62,000 nucleotides of DNA, taken from NCBI RefSeq assembly GCF_964340395.1, contig NC_135555.1:4917501-4979500 (forward strand), written 5' to 3'. The stretch comes from Glandiceps talaboti (Eukaryota > Hemichordata > Enteropneusta > Spengelidae). The notes under the pieces are model-generated. The model saw only the letters and a list, made by a program, of their open reading frames with translations. It was not told where the DNA came from and searched no databases. Position numbers and translations under genes: made by a program. Below, piece by piece: positions 50,201 to 62,000 of the stretch (positions are counted from its first letter, which is position 1; the number at the start of each line of letters is the position of its first letter).

Positions 50201-53200
50201 ATATAGATGAACGGATCGAAGAAAACGATCAGAGATGTGAATCTGGATGCCACAACAGATGTGCAAGCAATTAATGAATTCAGGGGAAAAATTTAATTGG
50301 TTTGCCTCAAAGTCGTCCGGCATTTCAATTTAACGAGCTCCTGGTTAATTTTGGGCACACAAGTTTTGTTTACACCATGTGAGCTACAGAGGAAAATCGA
50401 TAGATGACTGATGCACTGAAGTTAACAGACAACACACGACCATGCTTTAACCACGCATCTAAAGGAAACCCATTAACTCAGACAGGAAAATCGCTGTTTA
50501 TTGCATTTGAAATTTTGATTTTATAATCGACGCAAAAGTGGCATCGATCGCAGCATATCCATAATAACATGTAATGGTGACATTGCCACTACAGTATGTG
50601 AAGCTGCTAATATTGGATACATATCGAAAAGCAAGAAACATTTTTTGAGAAACATTATCTGGGTACTAATGCGTTATCGAACAGACACAATTAAAACTGT
50701 CTTGGGATTGTGACATTAGATTGTACATACAAGTAGATGCCCCCTCTATTTACCAGCTTTTAACTATTCCTGTACTTAATGTATACTCCGTCCCTTATGC
50801 GCCATTTGCAGGCAGATTTATGATGTCTTTATCTAACAATCGCCGGCCTGGAACGAACAACACAGTACTCTCAATTTTCAAAAAATATACATTTTAATAC
50901 ATGAAATACACACGACTTTGATAAAAATGCTAAAACTGATCGTCTGATATAAAAATATCCCGCGCAATTGTGGGCAATTCTTACTATCTCATCGTTTAGT
51001 ACTACATTATGGAGGAGACTATTCAAATTTAACATTTATCTTCCGGCGTTGTACTTTCATCATTTATTCTCGCTAACTAAATCAATGTAACACAGGCAGG
51101 GCTTTTGCTTCATCTCAAACTGAATTTTGACGAGCTGGACCAAAAGACATTTATAACGCGTTTCCATTATACTGTAATTAACCCCCCTGACCCGGAACAC
51201 CTGGACCCTTGTAAGACGGACAGAAATATTATCAATAAGTAATGAAACCATAGCATTCTATACAGCAAAACTATTGTTTTCCCCAATCCAATCTGACAGC
51301 CCGGTTTCAATGTCGAATTATTTCACATGCAAGCAGTATGGAAAGTGTATTTATGTGTGTTTTGAGGCGACAGGCGCATTGATGTGTTTAGTCAAATGGC
51401 GATTGGATAGAAAAGAAAATGTTAATGTATTGGAAAAAGCGAGGTGTCTGTAAAGCACAGCATCAGTTGACAGAATTTACGGGATACACAGTAAGCTTTT
51501 GTAGATTATTGAACATTAATACAGGTAATATTTTATTTTAGTGAATTTCGCTGTTAAGATTATCTGAATGGATAGAAAGCTTCGTGATCACACAAATGTT
51601 GCGTTCATGTCTGTTTTCAATGGCATTATGTGATTGTATGAATGAAGCAGAGCAAATGAAAAAGAAAGTATTTTTTGCCGTCGTTTCGCATCGAGTGTGA
51701 TAAATCAGAACAAACCCAATTACGTCGAATGTTTGACAAAGGAACACATTCTGTTGGTTAAATGCGACCCAATCGTCGCATTACACCAATACTCGCCATC
51801 CCGAGATACGGCACAAACGCTAGGCGTTGCCGTGATGATGTCGTAAAAACTGTTGCTTTACGACAATTTTATGGGCGCAAAACAGTTGAGAGAAAACATG
51901 ACTGGTGCATAAAATGTACAGTGTGCGATTATAAATCACACATTGTAACTACGAGTATTCCGATATTTAAGAGAAGTGGGGATGTTGATTCGTTTATCTG
52001 TACACAAAGAAAATATTACCAAGATTAAAGACGTTAATTAAGATTATCTTATGGAAGGGGAATCGACCTCCTGACGTCGTCAATTGCCAAGTAAATCACA
52101 GCAAACCCCAAAGCGACATCTATGAGCTATTTTGACTTTCTGGATTTGAAACCATGGCAAAGTTTCAGTTTACGTTCGAGTCGATCATTGGATGAAAACT
52201 TTCACAGGTCGTGCTAGCTATGGTCTGAGTCTCCTATCTTATTATTGGCTCGTCTCTGTGTTGTTATGTGATACGTTCAACCTCTCATTGAAGTTTTGGG
52301 CAATCAGCACAACATTTCTCAAGTAACTTTAAACCATATTTGCGAGCCAGACTGTATTTTCTGCTGACGCAACGAATAATAAGAGGCGGTCATTACAGAT
52401 TTAATTTCTACTCGTAAGAACTTCAAATTGTGTCAAAAACAAAGTAACATATAATATCGGCTCATATTTAAATCCTATAAATAAAAAAACAGTTACTTAA
52501 TAGTCTTCGGCCAAAAGGTCCAAATAAAATGACATGTTTTCTGCTAGGAATAGTTTTTGCTTGCAATTATTCATCAAATAAAAACATACCTGTGTTTTGA
52601 ATACATGAAACAGTAATGTAACAAACTATGATACAACAGGATAATTGAACTGAATGACAGTGGATTTACTTATAATAATATTACTGAATGAGAGCGAAAA
52701 AAAATAGTTATGATAAAATCATACCATTTTGCAATTAATTTTGTTATAATTTCTTCTTTTTTTGCGTGAGAACACATGACACTTGATATTTCAAATGTTT
52801 AAAGTGTTTTCATTATCAATAATGACAACGGTCGGTTTATTTTCAAATTGTTAGATTTCATTGTGTGTTTCATTAACCAATTTAGCCGATGGAAAAACTA
52901 TCTTTGTGCGCTCATCTCGATTCCAAATGTAATCTGTAGACTGGTTTTCACTTGATACATATACTTTAGTTTGTCTTATCTTATCCATTTTGTCTTCTTC
53001 AATTACTATACAAAGTGGCTAATAATACTTTGGAATCGAACGTTGCTTCATGAAAATTACAGTGCTTTTTTATCTTCTATTGTGTACTTAAGTCATAGCA
53101 CTTTCAAATTTGGGACATCTGACATTGGATGCAAATGATAAAACCGGGCTAATTCCGTTCGGGACTTGAAGACGCGTTTTCTTATTTACGGAGCCTATGA

Positions 53201-55425
53201 ATAGAAAAGTAATGAATACGAAACAGCTTGGAACAAAGCCCTGACGAATCGCATAATACCTAACAAGTCAGCCTTGCGGAGAATTTATGGCAAAATTTCA
53301 TAAGTGGGTTTTGTTGGCTTGCATTTCACTAATAATTTCATATGAGAGGCAATAGATCTATTTATACAGAACGACTAATGTAATTTGACTGTCCCCAGGG
53401 ATTACACACCGAATAAATTACATCGTGCGTAGCTTGGACAACGAGCTGTTGATCCCGTCTTTTGACATAACGATGGTTTCTCTGTCTCCGCACGTTTGTT
53501 TATCCACTCGCCTTTCGATTCGCCTGAATATTCCATGCCAATCTATACACCGTGGCAGGATTTGTCTGGCGCATACACACAAACACGTGTCCCTCCCTCC
53601 TTTGGCGTCTCCTTTCAATCACCTTAATATTCACCTTGTAGTTTCACGTATATATATATTTACGTTTGGGATATCGATCGAAGTTGTCTAGCTGGCATTC
53701 TCTGTTGCAACTTAATGACAATTTTATACGACCAAATGCCAGGTTTAAATATATACAATTTGTAAATCACTGTTTTTGCACAGGTTTTATGGTTTCCATT
53801 ATCTTGATCATTATTACCTACTGTACAACCATAAAAATAACGACTTGGTCACACTTTTCCAGAACTACATTGTACTTATTTCTGCTTTTATTTTAAAGGG
53901 ATACGAGGCAACTTGAGAACATTAGATGAACTATTCACAGTCATTTCGATTTGTTTCTAGAAATGAGCATAGAGCGTGTGCGCAGTTTCTGTAAGATCCT
54001 GACGGGATGCCAATGGTGTAATTTTAGTGCATCCAAAAATACGTCATCGAATCACAATTGCTTAAAATTGACTGGATGTGATTCTACACATCTCCGGTTA
54101 CTAGATTAAGTCATGATTAAATATATGTTTCAGTTTAAGGACTGTACAATAACACTATGTAAATTACAGGAAAATGGTATTAGATATAGCGTGTGTCCCT
54201 TTAAAGCCAGACTGGTTTTTTTCGCACTGCTTCCCAACTACTCTGAGGTTCTGTTACAGTAATACGTATAATGTACATAGATGGAAATCTGAAATGTCAA
54301 GTTTGGAGAGAACATCAATCTTTGCGTACCCAATAAAAATTACAAAATATAAAAACAGTATATATTTCAAACCCCATATTTTACTTCAGATTGCCTTTTT
54401 TGTTGTTATTTTCTTGTATGTCTGTTTCCATTGTTTCTTTGGTAAGGGACCGTCTCTAAAAGAAACGATAATGCAGCATGCAAGAGTTTTAATGCGTTAT
54501 ACGAAAGAGCAACCGCCAATTTCACTCGAGTCCCTCCCATACACAATAACATTCCGAACGTCGAAATTGAAAGCAGTACTGGCTTAGGGCCATGGCCCAC
54601 CTTCTATGACGTCACTGTTATCGGCAGACAAATGGTACTTCTAAATTGGATGTAAACTTGTGTTTATAATTTGCGACGGCTCCGTGGTATAATGCGATCT
54701 TGTTATTATTTTTAAAATGCAGTTCGTGTCATTAAGCTAATGGCTTAGACCATCGTAATGTAACGTTGCCCCTCCATTACAATTGAGCACGTGCCTATAT
54801 TCAACTCCCGAGATATAACCTAGCATCGGTCGATATATCGTTGATGGCAATAGACCGTCTAGTATAGATACAGTATAAATGAAGTCAGTGATATTAAGTT
54901 GGCCAACGACAGGCTATTCATTTTTAACTCTAGTTCTGAACATAATCACGATTTGAAACACAGTTAGATGAATTCTTAACTTTGCGTTGTTGTCGTTTTC
55001 AATATGGTGGCAGGTCTAAACGTGATAGTGAGAAAGAATGTGTAGAATTTTAAAAAGTATAATTAACAATTATCTTCTTCGATCTTCTCACCCTATGCTA
55101 TAGAAAGTTATTGACAAATCACTCTATCACCCTTTAGTGCTTTTTACTTCCGAAAACAATAAATCAAAATTGTTTCTAAATTACCCCTTACATATACCAA
55201 CCACATATTTCCACTATGTGTTGCACAGTTATCCGGTTCGTCCATCTTTCAAATATAGCATTAGTTAGTAGGTACGGCTATCTATCCATGCATGTATGTG
55301 TGTTCATTACTCCCCTGTAAACGCACATGACTTTAATGAACATTGCTGTGCTTCACTAACTACTGCAGATCCCCCAGAATGGTCCAGAATGATAATGTAG
55401 AAGGAATGTTGTTGTCCTGATATTA
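47281..55425. other. Non-coding stretch, no gene recognised
   Basis: TGACGTCA palindromes at 48643-48650, 50176-50183 and 54607-54614. The longest open frame (54174-54587, 137 codons) has one hydrophobic stretch near its middle but no recognised family and is not called a gene. Confidence 0.55.
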
Positions 55426-56078
<653 letters not shown>

Positions 56079-59000
56079 AATGAAAGTAATACACAACTCT
56101 GTACTCTGTACATCTACTCACCCCGCCATTGCACTTAACCATGCATACATGTGGCATGTGTGTATCAAATGTCGGCAAGGTTTTGCATATTAATCAACAA
56201 TTTGAATTGGGATTGTGAGCATCCTAAAGATTTGAAAAAACCCCGCTGAGGCTAGTCGAAGATTCTCTCTTTTTCTGTACTCATATATTTTTCTCTTAGT
56301 ATTATTGTGGTTAGCATGTGATGGGGTAGTGAACGTAAAGGAATCTCGATATCACAAACTACTGAGTGTAACAACATAGAAAGATAGTCTGTTGCCACAC
56401 GCACTGTATGGGTCGATGTAACTTGCATATCAAAGACCCAATTTGCATAATAAGAAGTATTCACGAACTATCTTCAATGCGTGTAGGACATATAATAAAC
56501 AGTGTACGTGCTTAATAAATTCAAAACTGTGTAATTTGGATGAAAATCTGCATAACTAATGATATTTATACATTCGGGAATGTTGCAACATAGGATAACA
56601 TTATGTATTTGTTGATGATATATTAACGCTGCTTTCAAGAAGACAAATTAAATGCAAATATGAAAAATGTAATGTTTGCAAACTTTATTTCGAAGAAATT
56701 AAACGATAGTCGCACTGTAGAAATTAATTTTCCCCATGAATATAGATGATCATTTCCGAATTGTCTCATATGATAGCTGGGCTTAAGAAGGATTTTAAAA
56801 AATATGAACAGCTTTATGAATATAATTATGTATAAATATTCCTGTAAATTAAATTAAATAGGGTAATGGAATACATGAAACATTGTCATATTGAGACATC
56901 ACAGGGTTATTTATAGAGTGGAGGGGATTTAAACTCTGTGAAATACAGCAATTCAATATATACCTAATTTACTGTTTATGTTACGCTGGTCTGACTTGGA
57001 TAAAACCAATTAAAACGCACGACAAGGGTGAGTCGATATGAATGCATGTTCATGTACACCACTGAGTTCATTGATTCCATTCCAAGGACACATTACAAAC
57101 ATCAACTGCCTGTATAGCAGTCTATTCGACATGCACAGTAGAACAAGGTAAACTTGTTGACTCGAGTCTGATTGTCGCTCAACGTCAAGGGAATTGCTTC
57201 CCTGTCGGCTTGCTCTGTTAATCACACACACTATTCACTCTAGGGCCGTTTTGACATCTGTAACTGTCTTTTAGGGATTATTGTACGCCTTGGTAGAGGA
57301 TATGACTAAGATGAAGTTCAAGGGTGAGTGGTAGTATTATGTTCAACAATTTAAGTGAGAATAAAAACCGTCACGGTATTTATGTTGATCATCGTACACC
57401 GTGTTATCGGTATAATTCAGTTCAAGAGTGGCAGGATATACATTGTAATATAATTTTAGTTTTAATCAGAACAATCCTACAATCTCTATTGAGTCTTGCA
57501 TTTAAGATTTGTCAAGATACTACCCCATTCATATTATAGTTGGAAGTACAACGTCTTACAAAGTAAGGGAACTATCACAGTCATTTGTTATGTCATGTAA
57601 TGTCAGTATTTGGTAAGGCGTTTTTTTGTGTAGCTCTTCTGTCACAACTAAATATCATATCGGCTGAAGTTTCATTATGGTTGACATTGTTACAGCAATT
57701 TGTGGCTGATAATGCAAGGAAAGATAAATAACAATTCTTTTTAATTATGTCTATGGTTATCATGGCAACAGTTTTTCAGTTATGATTCTGTTCAAGAGTG
57801 TTTTGGAGTACAGTGTCTTTCAATGTAAGAAAAGAGATCATAAACATACATTTTAAATAAACCAGTTTTCCCAAATGAAAGTTATGACTAATTTCAAGAA
57901 TGTTTGGCAGCAACATTTTTAACAATGAAAGAACGAATCACAACCATTTATATTTGTGTTGGCTAATGATTTTGTTCAGATATAACTTACACGTTTAAGA
58001 CAGAATGTGTTAAAAAAAACTAAGAGAGAACCGCAAAACATTAATGATATTAGGTGTTATCAGAATTGATGTTATCATATATCTCACTGCATCGATATAA
58101 ATAGCCTTATTTTCCCTATTTCAGGCGATCATCATGAATAAGTCAAAGACCTGTATTCTATTTGCTACACCATATCCACATACATCATCAAAGTTCTGTG
58201 ACCGACCTTCATGAAAACACACACACACTCGAAATTTGTATAGACGTCTACAATATCAGTAAACACGTGACTTTACTTGTGTTGGCCTAGCCTAATACGA
58301 TCTGGGACAATGACTAATTCCTATATGTTATTCATCCCCTTTGGTACACATCGCACCTACAAATCATACAAATTCATTTCTCTACAAACAGATTTCATTT
58401 CTCAAGTCCTCATAATTTAATAAGTATACTTAGATGTATCAACACAATGTGGAATCATATTGCCTGAATATATTACTTTGCTGATAATCTCAGATAGCAT
58501 CAGTAGTTCTGTACTTCCACGAGATATTGCATTATCTGTAGCGGTTTGCATGCTATGTACTATTTGACATGTCCAGAGGGTAAAAACAATTTTTCTGTAC
58601 TTTGGATGGAATACATGAATAAAATAAGAGAATACATATGCGCTATATTTCACACTATTAATAGTTTACCGTAAAATATGATTAGGAGTATAATGTAACC
58701 CGAATACTGTAAACATATTTTTTTTTTGGGTGCATGAAAAAATTGACGGAATTATAATTTAGGATGAGTCAGGCACATTTTCATGCAAGGGGAAAGTGGA
58801 CTCAGCTTGTAAATCTCATCTGTTCGAGCCTGCTATATTCAGTGCAACTGTTGTTGACAACTGAATTTAGAAATATGACAACTCATACAGTATGCTTATA
58901 TGAATTATTATAGCAGAAAAATCTTTTGTGTATATTCAACTAAAAGCAGATTTTATATCTCCAAAAACATGAGACTGTAGCATTTGTATCTAAATTATTT

Positions 59001-59147
59001 CTTGGTCTTTCCTGGAAAAGAATATACGAAAATGTGTAGTTGTTTGCATAAATTAGTAACCACTTGGTGAACAAATACAATATACCAGACTCAATAATTT
59101 GGATTTGCTACATTTAATTTGCTGGGAATGAAAATATCAAGGATTAG
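56079..59147. other. Unique non-coding stretch, no gene recognised
   Basis: AT-rich, only short open frames. Nothing supportable seen. Confidence 0.6.
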
Positions 59148-59520
59148 TGTTCAGGAATGACTGGGGATCAAGGGAGTGGGGTGAGGGTGGGGTTGAGATT
59201 TGAAGACAATAATGAGACTGAATATACCATAAGTAGTCAATCATTTGTGAGTGTGGGGATAGACTTTTGATGGGGGGGGGGGGGGCAATGACACTGAATA
59301 TATAATATTCACATTTGATAAGTAACAAACCATTTGTGGGGGAGGGGGCTGGAATGGAGCTGAAAATAATGAGACAATGTATGATATATATATTTGTTTG
59401 GTAGTCAGTCATGGGGGGTTGATGGGGCAGGGGAGGGGGGGGGGGAAAGTAATAATGAGACTGAAATTCAGTTCACTGAACCTATCATATCAACAGTTGA
59501 TAGATAGTCAGTCATTGGAA
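59148..59520. repeat. Degenerate 80-100-bp tandem repeat with long G runs
   Basis: A GTAGTCAGTCATT-like anchor recurs near 59233, 59322, 59401 and 59504. Between anchors come AATAATGAGACTGAATAT-like blocks and G runs, including G14 (59272-59285) and G11 (59435-59445). Confidence 0.7.
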
Positions 59521-59735
59521 AGCTAATAAGCTAGTGGCTAGTATTAATGCCACAGGGGTATTTGACTATTAACTATATCCCGAGGCATAATATGTAAATT
59601 TCTAAAAAGAAATTTACTATACCACATCCAGTCCCCAGGAAATACAATCACACTTCTTAAAGTGTGATATTCTGTTAAAACAGAAAGCGTGAGTAACTGT
59701 CCCCGACAGGATGTACCTTGTCTGTATTTTTTCCC

Positions 59736-59738
<3 letters not shown>

Positions 59739-59771
<33 letters not shown>
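59739..59771. repeat. TA dinucleotide run
   Basis: About 16 TA units. Confidence 0.95.
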
Positions 59772-59775
<4 letters not shown>

Positions 59776-60244
59776 GCTATGTATTTAGCATTGTTGTGCT
59801 CTTTTTTCTCCAAAATGAAGTTTAACAGTAATAAAAATAGTATTACTATTTGCAAGAAATGGTACACTACTTCTTGGTAAATTCTGTGAAAAACATCTTT
59901 TATTACACAAAAGAAAAACACAAATAGAAACACAAAATACATAAATGTTCTTCCCCTTCTTACCAAAGGTCCTAGAATCAGGGAAACTGCCTGGAGAGGA
60001 GGTTTGTACTAAATGTGTTTGCAACTGAACATTGACAAGGAATAGTTTGACTGTTTCAATGATCAGATGTCACAAAAAGCTAACTCAAAATATCACCCTA
60101 CCTGTATATATATTGTGGTTTCTAAATTTCTAAAAGGGGAGGGGGGGGGGGGGAAATGTTGATCAACTTTGTAAATAACATTGTGAAAACACAAGTCTGA
60201 ATACCATAAAAAGAAGTCAAGTCTAAAGGACATATTCTAAAACA

Positions 60245-60611
60245 TGGGCTGGACTTTTGGGCTGGGTTATTATGTTGGGTTGTGTTATTGGGCTGGGGCT
60301 CTAGGGCTGGGCTGTTGGGCTGGGTTATTGTGCTGTGCTGTTACTGGGCTGGGGCTCTAGGACTGGGCCACTGAGCTGGGATACAGGAAAAACATTGAGG
60401 GATCGCCAAAGGACTGTGGACTGTTTATATTTGTTTTAAGTGGTCTGTGGGAAGCCTGTTTCTTATCTATCTAAATTGTTCTTAAGGAACATAAATTGTG
60501 TATGATACGCACAGTCGTTCGGCAATCCCTTGATTTTACCTGTATTGTGCTGGGCTGTGTTATAGGGCTGGGACTCTAGGACTGGGCCATTGAGCTGGGC
60601 TGTTGGATTGG
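60245..60611. repeat. GGGCTGGG-type minisatellite, two blocks
   Basis: 60245-60380 and 60547-60611 consist of GGGCTGGG units alternating with TTATTG or CTCTAGGACT. The core is the reverse complement of the core of the array at 60702-61120. Confidence 0.8.
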
Positions 60612-60701
60612 ACACTACCTAAGGTCATCAGGATCCATGCAGCACTGCATCAAAGAATACGATCCTTGCCATAGTGTAAGGCCCATATTGTTGAATGTGT
60701 T

Positions 60702-61120
60702 CCCAATGGCCCAGTGCAAGAGCCCAAGAGCCCAGTGCAAGAGCCTAGCCCAATGGACCCGTGCAAGAGCCCTAGCCAATGGCCTAGTGCAAGAGCCCAA
60801 CCCAATGGCCCAGTGCAACAGCCCAACCCAATGCAAGAGCCCAGCCCAGTGGCCCAATGCAAGAACCCAGCCCAGTGGCCCATTGCAAGAGTCCAGCCCA
60901 ATGGCCGTGCAAGAGCCCAAGAGCCCAGCCCAATGGCCCAGTGCAAGAGCCCAACAGCCCAACCCAATGCAAGAGCCCAGCCCAGTGTTCCAATGCAAGA
61001 GCCCAGCCCAGTGGCCCAATGCAAGAACCCAGCCCAGTGGCCCATTGCAAGAGTCCAGCCCAATGGCCGTGCAAGAGCCCAAGAGCCCAGCCCAGTGGCC
61101 CATTGCAAGAGCCCAGCCCA
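60702..61120. repeat. CCCAGCCCAATGGCCCA-type minisatellite with a 162-bp higher-order duplication
   Basis: Units of AATGGCCCAGTGCAAGAG and AGCCCAGCCCA variants. 60828-60932 is repeated identically at 60990-61094, a 162-bp step. Because the step is a multiple of three, frames stay open on both strands; this is not taken as coding evidence. Confidence 0.9.
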
Positions 61121-62000
61121 GGTTTTAGGACATGCCAGTCTAAAGATATTTATAACCTAGTTTTCATTTAACAAGTGTCATCATGTCTGTTATTCACAAC
61201 TCAAAGTGGGTCTACATTTTTTTTTATTTCGCAGAGCTTCAGCATAAATATGGATCTAGGCTACAAGTAAAAAACAGTCAAATTGTTTTAATCTGTTTTG
61301 ACCTTTAATGCAAGGAATTAACCAACAGATAAATTGATTGGTTGTGAAAGGTTTTTGTGAACAATTGGGCCAAGAATAGTGGTGATAAGATGCAATATGT
61401 GCAAACATATACCATTGGTACTTTAATGTATAACACACTTCTCACTTTGTACTTTTGGCCTGGTATTTACATTTCCGTCCAAAAGTCTAGTTTTTTTCAA
61501 GACAAAGGAGAGTGATGAATGAAAAGCCTTCCCTGAACATTGGTCAAGGAATTATGGTCAGATGCAAGATAAGAATTGTGTCTAATACCACACACTTTAG
61601 GCTTTCCTTTCAGCCCTCTATTTACATATCAGTCTGAGCACTTCAAGGCTAAAGACATCTTTTTAAGAAAAATAGAAAAGCTGTGAATGATTTACATGCT
61701 GAAAACTTATGCAGACTGACTAGCATTGGTTTGACAATTTGAACAGATGTGTATTTACATCTAATAATACTGTTACATAACACAACATTAAAACAAAATC
61801 AATTTTATTGGATTGTTTCTTGTCACCAAAATAGCAAACTGCTGATTAAGTTAAAGTGACTTAAATTGATCATAATGACGCTGACATCAAAGTAGACTGC
61901 ATCTGTTACTTAATGACTTTGTATCAGATCATACTATCACAACAGTAATGCCACTTCAAAATGTTTTTAAAATCAAGAAAGGAAAAATAGGGGTCACCCA
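61121..62000. other. Unique non-coding stretch to window end
   Basis: No gene, RNA or repeat recognised. Confidence 0.6.

Noticed and set aside
54174-54587. 137-codon open frame on plus with one hydrophobic segment
   Set aside because: No recognised family or splice context, and chance frames of this length are expected across 62 kb read in six frames.
60615-61128. Frames of about 160 codons on both strands
   Set aside because: Open only because the minisatellite steps are multiples of three. Both strands being open argues against selection for either protein.

Overview
The window is invertebrate metazoan nuclear DNA. It is AT-rich (about 35-37% GC by eye, not counted), crowded with microsatellites and minisatellites, and carries one recognisable protein-coding gene. 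That gene is an intact two-exon Scratch homologue (Snail superfamily, C2H2 zinc-finger repressor) on the minus strand, join(29630..30363,30647..30779), with a predicted product of 288 residues. The splice sites, reading phase, N-terminal SNAG motif, Scratch-specific linker and five zinc fingers all agree. A TATA box and an initiator lie 29 bp apart at the expected place upstream. The abundance of tetranucleotide arrays fits a marine invertebrate, perhaps a mollusc, annelid or other lophotrochozoan, but the phylum cannot be fixed from this window.

Layout: 1-310 is a CTGT array. 311-15530 is mostly unique non-coding DNA, interrupted by a compound tetranucleotide locus (4890-5368) and a short TA run (6802). 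15531-16072 is a second compound tetranucleotide locus. 16073-29629 is non-coding, with a short CCCAATATA minisatellite (19.1 kb), an AT array (20.6 kb), a 1-kb G-depleted minisatellite with a 33-bp higher-order period (22.06-23.04 kb) and a long GA array (24 kb). Scratch and its promoter occupy 29630-30953. Upstream of it, 30954-43260 is non-coding with dinucleotide/tetranucleotide mosaics at 34.4-35.0 and 39.0 kb. 43268-45629 holds a fold-back (MITE-like) element and a rearranged relative. 46075-47280 is an 80-bp tandem repeat followed by a long tetranucleotide cascade. 47281-55425 is unique non-coding DNA. 55426-56078 is a TA-rich repeat bounded by short inverted repeats that contains, on the minus strand, a sequence fitting a type I hammerhead self-cleaving ribozyme. 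59.1-61.1 kb has G-run-rich and GGGCTGGG/CCCAGCCC minisatellites.

Scratch therefore sits alone, with roughly 30 kb of apparent gene desert on each side, as is common for developmental transcription factors with large regulatory landscapes. An optimal Snail/Scratch-type site about 1 kb upstream and an E-box just 5' of the TATA box suggest possible autoregulation. The most notable non-gene finds are the hammerhead-like ribozyme, the fold-back element, and an apparent excess of the palindromic octamers TCACGTGA and TGACGTCA.
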